Of a stretch of DNA of 64,000 nt, positions 54,401 through 63,215 are shown piece after piece (the stretch's first letter is position 1; every line of letters begins with the position of its first letter). The stretch is from Enterobacteriaceae bacterium 4M9 (GTDB lineage: Bacteria; Pseudomonadota; Gammaproteobacteria; Enterobacterales; Enterobacteriaceae): assembly GCA_010092695.1 (NCBI GenBank), contig JAADJJ010000001.1, positions 2,604,001-2,668,000 of the forward strand, written 5' to 3'. A program made the translations under genes and the position numbers. A model generated the notes under the pieces. The model saw only the letters and a list, made by a program, of their open reading frames with translations. It did not search any database and was not told the DNA's origin.

Positions 54401-57400
54401 ATGGCTAACAATACCTTTCCCGTATATAAAATATCGTCGTTATCTCTCGCAATAGGTGTGGCATTAATTGCTCCGCAAACTGCGCAGGCGCTGGATAGTC
54501 GCTGCAGCGTTCCGTGGGTCACAACCTGTATCGGAGGCACACTTACTACCACCGGTCAGGCGCAGGATGCCCTTCTTATGGGCTCGTCCAGCTATGGCCT
54601 GATTGTGAAAAACTTTGATTACCTGGTGCCTAAACGCGCTGTTGCCGGTACAGATTCCAGCGGCTGGGGCGGCGCCTGGACAATGGGTATCGGCGTTTAT
54701 GGGCATATGAGCGCCCCGTCAGACTGGACCTCATTGTATGACGGCTACTCCGGGCTTTACGTCAAAAACACCACCATTAAAGGCAGCAGTTCCGACTCGC
54801 AAATTGCGGGGATTTTGCACTACAACTCGCTCAGTGCGCCGAGTTCTCACACTGATACCGCCAATATTGTGGACGTGAATGTCGATGTGGCGAATACCCG
54901 CGTCGCGGCGATAGATCCCACTCAATATTCACACCTGATTTCAACCCGGGTGTTTGGCCTTTTTCAGGAAAACGAAGGCAATAACAAAAACAGCACCATG
55001 AACGTACTGGGTAACACGACTGTCAACATCAGCCGGGCCTGCGCATATGGCGCAAGCTGTGATTCCGGCGATGAAGGTTGGGATTCTGTGGCAATCCGGG
55101 TCACATCGCTGACAAACGGTAACGCCGAGCTTAATGTGGGAGAAAACGTGGTGGTCACTACCCACGGTGACCGGGCGCATGGATTAAACGCCGCCATTGG
55201 CACGGGCGGCTATAACGCGACAATTAATAATGCCGCAATGGTAACCACCGAAGGGACCTGGTCTAAAGGTGCCTATATGAATAACTGGAAAAACCAGATT
55301 GGTAATACCGCAACCGTGACCAATACCGGATTTATCCAGACGCTGGGAAACTATTCTCATGGCGTGGAAGTGATGGGCTTTCAGAACAGCAATATCGCTA
55401 ACGACGGCGGGATTTATGTCTACGGTGAAGATGCAAGCGCGCTATTAATTGATTACCGTACCATCTATAGCAGTACGGCGAATATCACCAATGGTAATAC
55501 CACGATAAACCTGGGTGCCAGCTCCGAACTTTATGGCGGCTATGGTAACAAAGGTGCCGGGGTTTATATTGCACAAGCCGGAGGGCGCCACACCATTAAT
55601 AACGCAGGCACCATCGCGGGTGATAACTTCCGCTCAATTAAAGTCACAACGAATGGCAATAGCGGTGATGTGACAATCAATAACACCGGTACGATTTTCG
55701 GTTTCCAGGAAATAGCCGCTCCTGTGACCACAGTCAATAACCTGGGCGTCGGGATTTTTAGCCTGGAAAACTTCGTAAATGGTGAGCCCGGCGTGGTGAC
55801 GTCACGCTTTAGTAATAACAACACCGGCAAGTTTATTAACGCTGGCACCATCAATTTCAGTGACAACATGAGTAACCTGCAACCCGTTATCGCGGTGCTC
55901 AACGGTCTCAATACCTTTCACCTTCAGTCCGGCGGGGTGATTGATATGGCCAGTAATAACAAACCGAACAAAAGCACCGGCATCGGTGCCAATAACTATG
56001 CCGGTGACCGCCTGACTATCACCAACGACAGTAAAACCTCGGTGTTCTACTCCGATGGCGGCACGGTGCAGTTAAATACTAACTTCACCACAGCCAACCA
56101 GGCGCTGGAGGATAACAGAATCAGCGACCGTCTGATTGTGGATAACGCGATGAAGATTTCCACCAGCGCGGCGCCAACCTGGATAAAAATCGTACCCACC
56201 AAAAACAGCCTCACCGGTGCACAGCTTACGACCGGTACAGGCTTCAAAGTGGTGGAAGTCAAACAAACCTCAACTAACGATGCATTTGCCCTGGCAGCCC
56301 CGGTTGCGGTGGGCACGAAGCAGTACGTGCTGCAACAGTCGGGAAATAAAGACTGGTTTCTCACCAGTGCTGTAGCAGGCACCAACGCGGCTTCTGCCCA
56401 ACTCTACAACCCATCGGTAGGCTCCTATCTGGCAAATCAGGCCGCCATGATTGATATGACCAGCCTGTCGTTGGCCGATCGTAACGGTCTCGCAAGCGAC
56501 AGCCCAACCAGTAAAAATGAGTACGGCAGCAGCCTGCAATACAACATGACCACTGGCGCGGTACGCCCGGCCTTCTGGATGCAAAAAACCAACGGCACCA
56601 GTACCAGCTCCATGGCCAGTTCACTGAATATGAAGAATAACGCCCAGTTATTGCGTATGGGTGGCGATATCTCCAGCATGAAAAAATTCAGTGGTGATTT
56701 ACACGTAGGCTGGTTTGGCTCAACAGGAACCAGCAGCAACAGTGCCGTGAATAGCTATACCGGCACCACGGCGAAAGGCAGCATGGAAGGTCATGCCGTG
56801 GGGTTTGCCGGAACCTGGTATAAAAATGAGCGCAGCGGCCAGGGACTGTACGTGGACAGCTGGATGCAGTTTGGTCACTTCAAAAATACCATCAGCGGTG
56901 CAGTCCAGAATAACCGGGAAGAAAGCTATCGAAGCAGCATTTTCAGTTCGTCGGTTGAAACGGGCTATGCCATGACGTTGAGCGATGAGGCGAACGGATG
57001 GATGCTGACGCCACAGGCGCAGATTACTCATCATCAGTTGAAAACTGACCGTCATCAGGACGGTAATATGTTAACCGTGGACAGTGGTAATACTCAGGGG
57101 GTTATCACCCGCGTTGGTGTGCGCCTGGATATGGCGCAAAACACGGCCGCGAAAAACGCCCGGACGTTCCATCCTTACCTGGAAGCGAACTGGGTGTCTG
57201 ACGGCGTGAAAAACCAACTGGCCTTTAATAATGAAACCTTAGCGGATAAACGCTCTCGCGATGTAGTTGAAACCAAACTCGGTTTTAAAGGCGATATTAG
57301 CGATAGCCTGAAACTGTGGGGCCACGCCAGCAACCGTCTGGGTGAAAATACGCCAGGAGTGGATAAATACACGCTCAACACAGGCCTGTCTTACACCTGG

Positions 57401-57403
57401 TAA
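54401..57403 (+). CDS. Type Va autotransporter
   Basis: 1000 residues from the ATG at 54401 (AAGGATAT upstream); an earlier start at 54374 adds nine. Signal peptide (ISSLSLAIGVALIAPQTAQA). The passenger (about 35-690) is a parallel beta-helix with repeated N-x-G-T/I turns (NTGFIQTLGNYSHG, NNAGTIAGDN, NNTGTIFGF) and little homology I can name. The end (about 740-1000) is the autotransporter beta-barrel, closing with NTGLSYTW. Probably a surface adhesin or biofilm protein. Monocistronic. Confidence 0.88.
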   Translation: MANNTFPVYKISSLSLAIGVALIAPQTAQALDSRCSVPWVTTCIGGTLTTTGQAQDALLMGSSSYGLIVKNFDYLVPKRAVAGTDSSGWGGAWTMGIGVYGHMSAPSDWTSLYDGYSGLYVKNTTIKGSSSDSQIAGILHYNSLSAPSSHTDTANIVDVNVDVANTRVAAIDPTQYSHLISTRVFGLFQENEGNNKNSTMNVLGNTTVNISRACAYGASCDSGDEGWDSVAIRVTSLTNGNAELNVGENVVVTTHGDRAHGLNAAIGTGGYNATINNAAMVTTEGTWSKGAYMNNWKNQIGNTATVTNTGFIQTLGNYSHGVEVMGFQNSNIANDGGIYVYGEDASALLIDYRTIYSSTANITNGNTTINLGASSELYGGYGNKGAGVYIAQAGGRHTINNAGTIAGDNFRSIKVTTNGNSGDVTINNTGTIFGFQEIAAPVTTVNNLGVGIFSLENFVNGEPGVVTSRFSNNNTGKFINAGTINFSDNMSNLQPVIAVLNGLNTFHLQSGGVIDMASNNKPNKSTGIGANNYAGDRLTITNDSKTSVFYSDGGTVQLNTNFTTANQALEDNRISDRLIVDNAMKISTSAAPTWIKIVPTKNSLTGAQLTTGTGFKVVEVKQTSTNDAFALAAPVAVGTKQYVLQQSGNKDWFLTSAVAGTNAASAQLYNPSVGSYLANQAAMIDMTSLSLADRNGLASDSPTSKNEYGSSLQYNMTTGAVRPAFWMQKTNGTSTSSMASSLNMKNNAQLLRMGGDISSMKKFSGDLHVGWFGSTGTSSNSAVNSYTGTTAKGSMEGHAVGFAGTWYKNERSGQGLYVDSWMQFGHFKNTISGAVQNNREESYRSSIFSSSVETGYAMTLSDEANGWMLTPQAQITHHQLKTDRHQDGNMLTVDSGNTQGVITRVGVRLDMAQNTAAKNARTFHPYLEANWVSDGVKNQLAFNNETLADKRSRDVVETKLGFKGDISDSLKLWGHASNRLGENTPGVDKYTLNTGLSYTW

Positions 57404-57430
57404 TTCGTGTTAACGGTATTGAGATGACTT

Positions 57431-57460
57431 AAGGGGGAATACAGCAGTATTCCCCTTTTT
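57431..57460. terminator. Bidirectional terminator
   Basis: 12-bp stem around an AGCA loop (AAGGGGGAATAC...GTATTCCCCTTTTT). Serves the autotransporter and the convergent solute-binding gene. Confidence 0.9.
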
Positions 57461-57474
57461 ACTGCGTGAACGGT

Positions 57475-58245
57475 CTACTGCGGCAGACGAATTTTCCACT
57501 TTTGTGCCAGTTTCGTTTTGGTCTCTCCCGCAAGCCAGGCGTTAATGCGCGCCAGCAGTGCTTCATTTTCCTTTTGCACCATATACACCTTACTGCTGGC
57601 GGTGCCGGTAAACGGGGTTTGTGTTGCCATACACAACACGCCCGGCTCCTGGTTGTGGTAATAATCGCCCTCGATAAGGTCAGTTATCATCACATCGGCC
57701 CGGCTGTCGCGCAGCGCCTGTAGGTTATCGACATTGTTTTTCACGCGCATGATGTGCGCTTGTTTGATGTTGCTGTCCACAAAGCTCTGGTTAGTGCCGC
57801 CTGGATTTACCACCAGTTTCACTTCTGGGCGGTCGATTTGCGCAAGGTCACCCAGTTTGCCGCTCATGCGGCAGTTGGCAATGGCGATTTTGCCATTAGG
57901 GACGATGGGGGCGGTTAAACCAAACTGCGCGGCGCGCTGCGGTGTGGCGGTTACCCCACCCATTGCTACATCAAACTTATCGGCGGCGAGATCGCGCGAT
58001 AAATCCGGCCAGCTGGTGCGTATAAATTCTACCTTCAGCGCCAGCGACTGGCCGAGTGCGTTGGCCATATCGATATCATACCCCTTGAGCATGCCATCGC
58101 TATCCTGCCAGGCCAGCGGCGCGTAATCGCCCGGCACACCCACTTTCAGCGTGCCACTGTTCTGGATATCTGCCATCGGGCGCGCCTGAACGCTGGCGCT
58201 AAACATAAGGGCCATACAAAGGGACGTCAGCAGCGGTTTCGTCAT
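57475..58245 (-). CDS. Periplasmic solute-binding protein, PheC/amino-acid type
   Basis: 256 residues. Signal peptide (MTKPLLTSLCMALMFSASVQA). Family 3 extracellular solute-binding fold: GTLKVGVPGDYAPLAWQDSD, GYDIDMANALGQSL, SRADVMITDLIEGDYY. Resembles cyclohexadienyl/arogenate dehydratase-type members (PheC) as much as ABC-transport binders. No permease or ATPase gene is next to it, which favours a stand-alone enzyme or an orphan binder. Confidence 0.75.
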   Translation of the reverse strand: MTKPLLTSLCMALMFSASVQARPMADIQNSGTLKVGVPGDYAPLAWQDSDGMLKGYDIDMANALGQSLALKVEFIRTSWPDLSRDLAADKFDVAMGGVTATPQRAAQFGLTAPIVPNGKIAIANCRMSGKLGDLAQIDRPEVKLVVNPGGTNQSFVDSNIKQAHIMRVKNNVDNLQALRDSRADVMITDLIEGDYYHNQEPGVLCMATQTPFTGTASSKVYMVQKENEALLARINAWLAGETKTKLAQKWKIRLPQ

Positions 58246-58379
58246 TTTTCTTCTCCGTGAATTGCGTTTTTATCTTAATTACCACGGTAGCGCGTACAGG
58301 GCGCGTATTCCTGGCTATGGTTACAGAGGCGGTCATACGACCGACTCCCCGTTTACCATCAACAAGATAAGGAGGCAAT

Positions 58380-58634
58380 ATGGCAAAGGCGAAATACCGG
58401 TTCGATGAAATCAATACGGAGGACGTCGAGCCTGATGCGGAAAATCTTTCTTATGCCCTTAGCGCGGCGGTGGCGGTGCTGGCCTCCTGTATCGCCGGCA
58501 GTTCTGAGCAAAAAAAAGATGAGATCCTGCGTAAATTTGATATTGCGGTGAAGAAAAATGAGGATGAGGACTGCCACACTGAACTGGCATGGCTGGCGCA
58601 GTCCACCAAACTGACGCTGCTGGGCGAAGATTAA
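58380..58634 (+). CDS. Small helical protein of unknown function
   Basis: 84 residues, excellent ribosome site (AAGGAGG 5 bp before the ATG). Acidic N-terminus, a hydrophobic helix with two small residues per turn (YALSAAVAVLASCIAG), a charged helix and a second amphipathic helix. I recognise no family. Divergent from the solute-binding gene; followed by its own hairpin terminator. The good start and terminator make it likely real. Confidence 0.65.
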   Translation: MAKAKYRFDEINTEDVEPDAENLSYALSAAVAVLASCIAGSSEQKKDEILRKFDIAVKKNEDEDCHTELAWLAQSTKLTLLGED

Positions 58635-58724
58635 CGTCTCGTACTGGCTTCGCTGATCGGTTGCCTATACCTATAGATAAGCAACAATTAATACAGATAC
58701 GTGTTCTCACATCTCTTCGTGTAA

Positions 58725-58754
58725 CCGGCGGACGTTCAACCGCCGGATTTATTT
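58725..58754 (+). terminator. Terminator of the small helical protein gene
   Basis: Stem CCGGCGG/CCGCCGG, 8-nt loop, tail ATTTATTT. The rest of 58635-59100 shows no gene. Confidence 0.7.
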
Positions 58755-59110
58755 CCTCGTAAGCTCTCCATCATTACTTTTTTGCTCCGGGCGCTCTCAT
58801 TTCTTTTTATCGTTCTTTGAAATATGAAAACATGGCATGCTATGAAATAGCAACCAAAATAGTTCTCACCACGTAATGGCGCTTAAATGAGCCAAAGAAG
58901 CATACGCGACCCTTTACGGCAGAAAAAATACCTGCGGTCCGCAGCCTTACAAAGTGCGGACCGCACACCAACACATAACTTATTGTTTTTAATTAATTTA
59001 TAATTGTAAATTAACAGGATTTACTCTTCTTAAAAGGTTTGAGGTTATATATCATTTTGGTGCTGAGGGCCTTCGGTAAAAATCATCCCTACATTGAAAT
59101 GGAGTTTGAA

Positions 59111-59557
59111 ATGGATATTAATATTATTCGAAGAATTTTCACCAATATCTCGTTCAAAGAGGAGGATGGCGGCGGCTATTTTTATTTACACTTTGAGCTC
59201 AACCCAATAGAAGTACAATATGGGCTCCACTCACGGTATAAAATTGGCTTCGCTACTCCAGATTCACCCAATTATATGTGGCCAAGCCCAAAGCGAAATC
59301 TCAATAATACGGGGAAAATGTTGCTGCCTAATTATGCTGACCCCTCACTTCCTGAAACGGTGGCAGAATTTGTCCAGCGTATGAAAACCGTGGGCGATCC
59401 GGCCACCAATACCGTGCGCTTCAATGTGCCGGGCATCAGGGAACCACAAATAGCGCTGGAAATGACCCTCTTCAATCCTGATTACCCCTACAACCTTCAG
59501 GAGGATTATTTCCCCATTATGTTAACCATTGATGCTAATGGCTGGGGTGAGTGGTAA
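59111..59557 (+). CDS. Protein of unknown function
   Basis: 148 residues from the ATG at 59111, chosen because GGAG lies 8 bp upstream; ATG 59099 and an earlier TTG are alternatives. AT-rich at the 5' end. Mixed alpha/beta with many Pro and aromatic residues (FKEEDGGGYFYLHFELNP, NYMWPSPKRNL, LFNPDYPYNLQEDYFP). No family recognised and no signal peptide. Isolated between the unknown small gene and the convergent mhp operon. Confidence 0.6.
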   Translation: MDINIIRRIFTNISFKEEDGGGYFYLHFELNPIEVQYGLHSRYKIGFATPDSPNYMWPSPKRNLNNTGKMLLPNYADPSLPETVAEFVQRMKTVGDPATNTVRFNVPGIREPQIALEMTLFNPDYPYNLQEDYFPIMLTIDANGWGEW

Positions 59558-59580
59558 AAACCTGCCGCATCAGATAACAA

Positions 59581-59608
59581 AAACCGCCTTGAGTAAGGCG
59601 GTTTTTTT
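59581..59608. terminator. Bidirectional terminator (unknown gene / mhp operon)
   Basis: 10-bp stem AAACCGCCTT/AAGGCGGTTT with a GAGT loop and T-runs on both strands. Confidence 0.9.
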
Positions 59609-59616
59609 GATGACAG

Positions 59617-60624
59617 CTAACGTCTGTTTTTCAGATCTAACGCCACATCCACAATCATATCTTCCTGACCGCCCACCATGCGTCGCTTACCCAGTTCAAC
59701 CAGGATGTCTACGGTTTTCAGCCCGTACTTCTGCGCCGCCGCTTCGCTGTGGCGAAGGAAGCTTGAATACACTCCGGCATAACCCAGCGCCAGCGTTTCA
59801 CGGTCAACGCGCACCGGGCGGTCCTGTAGCGGGCGCACAAGGTCATCGGCGGCATCCATCAGCGCTATCAAATCTGTGCCATGCTGCCAGCCCTGCTTAT
59901 CTGCTACGGCGATAAACGCCTCCAGCGGCGCATTGCCTGCCCCGGCGCCCATGCCCGCCAGGCTCGCATCTACGCGATCGGCCCCCTCTTCCACAGCGGC
60001 TATGGAGTTCGCCACGCCGAGGCTAAGATTGTGGTGCGCGTGAATACCGGTCAGGGTTTCTTGCTTGAGCACCGCTTTCAGCGCCCGAAAACGCGCGCGC
60101 ACGTCGTCCATGTTCATGGCACCGCCGGAGTCCACCACGTAAATGCAGGTTGCACCGTAACTCTCCATCTTTTTAGCCTGCTGCGCCAGGTTGTCCGGTG
60201 TCGTCATGTGGCTCATCATCAAAAAGCCTACCGTGTCCATGCCCAGCTCGCGCGCGCAGGCAATATGCTGCTGTGCTACGTCGGCTTCGGTGCAGTGAGT
60301 TGCCACACGCACAATACGCGCCCCTGCGGCATACGCGTTTTTCAGGTCGTGAATCGTACCGATACCTGGCAGCAGCAGCGTGGCGATTTGCGCCTGCTTG
60401 ACCACATCCGCCGCCGCCGCAATCCACTCCAGGTCGCTGTGTGCGCCAAAACCGTAGTTAAAGCTGGAGCCTTGCAGCCCGTCACCGTGGGCTACTTCGA
60501 TGGAGTCCACCCCTGCGCTATCCAGTGCTACGGCAATGCGCTGCACGTCGTCGAGCGAATATTGATGGCGAATGGCGTGCATGCCGTCGCGCAGCGTCAC
60601 ATCAGAAATAAACAATTTTTTCAT
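59617..60624 (-). CDS. mhpE: MhpE, 4-hydroxy-2-oxovalerate aldolase
   Basis: 335 residues, HMG-CoA lyase-like TIM barrel. ISDVTLRDGMHAIRHQYS holds the catalytic metal-binding Asp; DSGGAMNMDDV and GIHAHHNLSLGVANS supply the other ligands. Splits 4-hydroxy-2-oxovalerate into pyruvate and acetaldehyde, channelled to MhpF. Start overlaps the mhpF stop by ATGA. Last gene of the operon here. Confidence 0.94.
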   Translation of the reverse strand: MKKLFISDVTLRDGMHAIRHQYSLDDVQRIAVALDSAGVDSIEVAHGDGLQGSSFNYGFGAHSDLEWIAAAADVVKQAQIATLLLPGIGTIHDLKNAYAAGARIVRVATHCTEADVAQQHIACARELGMDTVGFLMMSHMTTPDNLAQQAKKMESYGATCIYVVDSGGAMNMDDVRARFRALKAVLKQETLTGIHAHHNLSLGVANSIAAVEEGADRVDASLAGMGAGAGNAPLEAFIAVADKQGWQHGTDLIALMDAADDLVRPLQDRPVRVDRETLALGYAGVYSSFLRHSEAAAQKYGLKTVDILVELGKRRMVGGQEDMIVDVALDLKNRR

Positions 60625-61559
60625 GCCAGACCTCCCAGCGCCTGCGCAATACGCTCGCCAGTTGCCAGCGCTGCGGACGTCATAATATCGAGATTGCCTG
60701 CATACGCGGGCAGATAGTGTGCCGCGCCCTCCACCTCCAGAAACACCGAGGTTTTCAGACCGCTGAAGCGCCCCACACCCGGAATAGTCAGCGGTGCATT
60801 GTCCGGGATCACGTCAAACTGTACCTGCTGTTTAAGCCGATATCCCGGCACCCAGACGCGCACGGCAGCAACCATTTCCTCAATGGCGGCAGCAATCTGC
60901 CCCTGGTCGGCGTGCTCGCTCAGTACATACACGGTATCGCGCATCATTAGCGGCGGCTCTGCAGGGTTGAGAACAATAATTGCCTTGCCTTTGGCGGCTC
61001 CCCCCACCGTTTCCAGCGCCCGGCTGGTGGTTTCGGTGAACTCATCAATGTTGGCGCGCGTGCCAGGGCCAGCAGAAAGGCTGGCAATGGAGGCCACAAT
61101 TTCGGCGTACTGCACTTTCGCCACGCGAGAGACGGCGGCCACTACCGGAATAGTGGCCTGACCGCCGCAGGTCACCATGTTGACATTGCCTTTATCCAGA
61201 TGGGATTCCAGGTTAACCACCGGCACACAATACGGGCCGATGGCCGCAGGCGTCAGATCCACCACCCGAATCTGTGGCTTTGCTGCACGCAGCAGCCGGT
61301 CATTGTGCACGTGCGCGCCCGCGCTGGTGGCGTCAAAAACAATATCGATACTGGCGAACTCCGGCATGGCAATCAGCCCTTCCACGCCCTGGTGAGTGGT
61401 GGCTACCCCCATTCGTTGCGCTCGGGCCAGGCCGTCAGAGTGAGGGTCGATACCCACCATCACGCCCATTTCCAGCGCGCCGGAACGGCGCAGAATTTTT
61501 ATCATCAGATCGGTGCCGATGTTGCCAGAGCCGATAATCGCGACCCGTTTTTTGCTCAT
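60621..61559 (-). CDS. mhpF: MhpF, acylating acetaldehyde dehydrogenase
   Basis: 312 residues. NAD-binding IGSGNIGTDLMIK at the N-terminus and the catalytic Cys in NMVTCGGQATIPVV near residue 131. Oxidises acetaldehyde to acetyl-CoA with CoA and NAD+ in complex with MhpE. Overlaps mhpD and mhpE by 4 bp each. Confidence 0.94.
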   Translation of the reverse strand: MSKKRVAIIGSGNIGTDLMIKILRRSGALEMGVMVGIDPHSDGLARAQRMGVATTHQGVEGLIAMPEFASIDIVFDATSAGAHVHNDRLLRAAKPQIRVVDLTPAAIGPYCVPVVNLESHLDKGNVNMVTCGGQATIPVVAAVSRVAKVQYAEIVASIASLSAGPGTRANIDEFTETTSRALETVGGAAKGKAIIVLNPAEPPLMMRDTVYVLSEHADQGQIAAAIEEMVAAVRVWVPGYRLKQQVQFDVIPDNAPLTIPGVGRFSGLKTSVFLEVEGAAHYLPAYAGNLDIMTSAALATGERIAQALGGLA

Positions 61560-62341
61560 GCATCCTCCTGTGAGAACTGTGCGCTCACGGTGCCTACCCC
61601 GGCGATCGTCGCTTCAAAGTGGTCGCCGGGCTGTACATTCACCATCGGTCCCAGCGCGCCGGTCAGAACCGTATCACCGGCACGTAATGGCTCACCCAGT
61701 TGCGCCATGGTGCGTGCCAACCACACGGCGGCATTAAGCGGATGGCCCAGGCACTCGCTCCCGCGCCCGGCAGAAACCTCTTCACCGTTACGCGTCATGC
61801 GCATCTCACAATTGCGCAGATCAAGCCCTGCCAGCGGTTGCGCCGGGCCGCCAAGCACATACAGCCCACAGGAGGCGTTGTCTGCGACCGTGTCCACAAA
61901 GCCAATTGACCAGTCGCGAATACGGCTACCCACGATTTCAAGCGACGGCAGCACCCACTGCACGGCGGCACACATATCGGCAAAGGTGGTGTCCGGCGAA
62001 GGCAAATCGCGCCCCAGCACCAGCGCAATTTCGGCCTCAATTCGCGGCTGTAGAACCGCGCTAAACGGTAGCGTGGCGTTATCGCCATAACACATGTCGG
62101 CAAACAGCGTGCCGAAGTCCGGCTGGTCAACGCCAAGCTGCTGCTGCACTTTCGGGTGCGTCAGCCCCACTTTGCGGCCCACTACCCGCCGCCCGTGCTC
62201 AACGCCGTACTGCACGTTAATACGCTGTATTGCATAAGCATCATCAGCGCTGATGCCCGCCTCGCGCAGCGGTTCAATGGTTTTACGCTGGCTTTGCGCC
62301 AGGCGCAGCTGTGCGGCCAGCTGTTGCAGTTTCTCTGTCAC
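61556..62341 (-). CDS. mhpD: MhpD, 2-keto-4-pentenoate hydratase
   Basis: 261 residues from a GTG at 62341 (GGAGA upstream); longer frames from 62545 run antisense-like sequence inside mhpC. FAH-type hydratase: RRVVGRKVGLTHPKVQQQLG, QPRIEAEIALVL (metal ligands), SRIRDWSIGFVDTVADNAS, GRGSECLGHPLNA. Adds water to 2-hydroxypenta-2,4-dienoate to give 4-hydroxy-2-oxovalerate. Confidence 0.93.
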   Translation of the reverse strand: MTEKLQQLAAQLRLAQSQRKTIEPLREAGISADDAYAIQRINVQYGVEHGRRVVGRKVGLTHPKVQQQLGVDQPDFGTLFADMCYGDNATLPFSAVLQPRIEAEIALVLGRDLPSPDTTFADMCAAVQWVLPSLEIVGSRIRDWSIGFVDTVADNASCGLYVLGGPAQPLAGLDLRNCEMRMTRNGEEVSAGRGSECLGHPLNAAVWLARTMAQLGEPLRAGDTVLTGALGPMVNVQPGDHFEATIAGVGTVSAQFSQEDA

Positions 62342-62354
62342 TTTTCGGTCTCCA

Positions 62355-63215
62355 TTAACGGGCGAGGAATTCCAGCACCAGGCGGTTGAAACTCTCGGCG
62401 TGCTCCCACTGCGCCCAGTGGCCGCAGTCGCGGTAAATGTGAAGCTCTGAGCCAGTAATTCCTGCCAGCAGGCGCAGCCCGGTGTCCATGGGCACAAAAC
62501 GGTCGTTACGCCCCCAGACAATAAGCGTTGGCGCGCGGATTTCACCCAGTCGTGCGCCGTAGTCCGGGAATTGCTTCGGATTCAGTTCACTGCTTTTGAC
62601 GAAGTTAGCCAGATGGTCACGACGCTCCAGCATGTTCTCAAGACGCGTACGAAACAGCGCCTCGCTGAGTGCGGAAGTATCGGCGACAAAAATCTCCATC
62701 ATTTGCTGAAGGTTTTCGAGCGTCGGCTCGCGGTAGAGCTTTTGCAGGCGCTTTATGCCCTCGGAAGGCATCGGTGTGAAGGTACTCATGCCGCCGGTAC
62801 CGCCGCCCATCAGCACCAGGCATCCCACGCGCTCCGGGAAACACAGCGTAAAAGCCACCGCACTGTGGCCGCCCATGGAGTTACCTAACAGGTGCACGCG
62901 GTCAAGCGCCAGCGTATCGACCAGCTGTTTTAAAATCCGTGCGTTGAGGTCGGAACGCGAGCTGTCGCAGACGATGGAATCGCTTTTGCCCCAACCCGGA
63001 CAGTCCAGCAGGATAACGCGATAGCCTGCGGCCACCAGCGGGTCGATATTGCGGCTAAAGTTTGCCCAGCCCGTCGCCCCAGGTCCGGAGCCATGCAGCA
63101 TGATGACCGTTTGCGTGCCGCTACCGCAGTCGTTGTAGTGAATACGCAGTCGCTGGCCGCCTTCTTCGGCGTGGAAAAAACGGCTGGTTGCCGCTTCAGT
63201 GTGAGTTGTGCTCAT
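62355..63215 (-). CDS. mhpC: MhpC, 2-hydroxy-6-oxonona-2,4-dienedioate hydrolase
   Basis: 286 residues from the ATG at 63215 (E. coli about 288). Alpha/beta hydrolase: HGSGPGATGW oxyanion region, nucleophile in LLGNSMGGHSA, Asp in IVWGRNDRFVP and His in RDCGHWAQWEH. Cleaves the meta-ring-fission product to the dienoate and succinate/fumarate. Its ATG overlaps the mhpB stop by 4 bp. Confidence 0.94.
   Translation of the reverse strand: MSTTHTEAATSRFFHAEEGGQRLRIHYNDCGSGTQTVIMLHGSGPGATGWANFSRNIDPLVAAGYRVILLDCPGWGKSDSIVCDSSRSDLNARILKQLVDTLALDRVHLLGNSMGGHSAVAFTLCFPERVGCLVLMGGGTGGMSTFTPMPSEGIKRLQKLYREPTLENLQQMMEIFVADTSALSEALFRTRLENMLERRDHLANFVKSSELNPKQFPDYGARLGEIRAPTLIVWGRNDRFVPMDTGLRLLAGITGSELHIYRDCGHWAQWEHAESFNRLVLEFLAR

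Noticed and set aside
61200..62090. 296-codon plus-strand frame over mhpF/mhpD
   Set aside because: Shadow of conserved enzymes on the minus strand.
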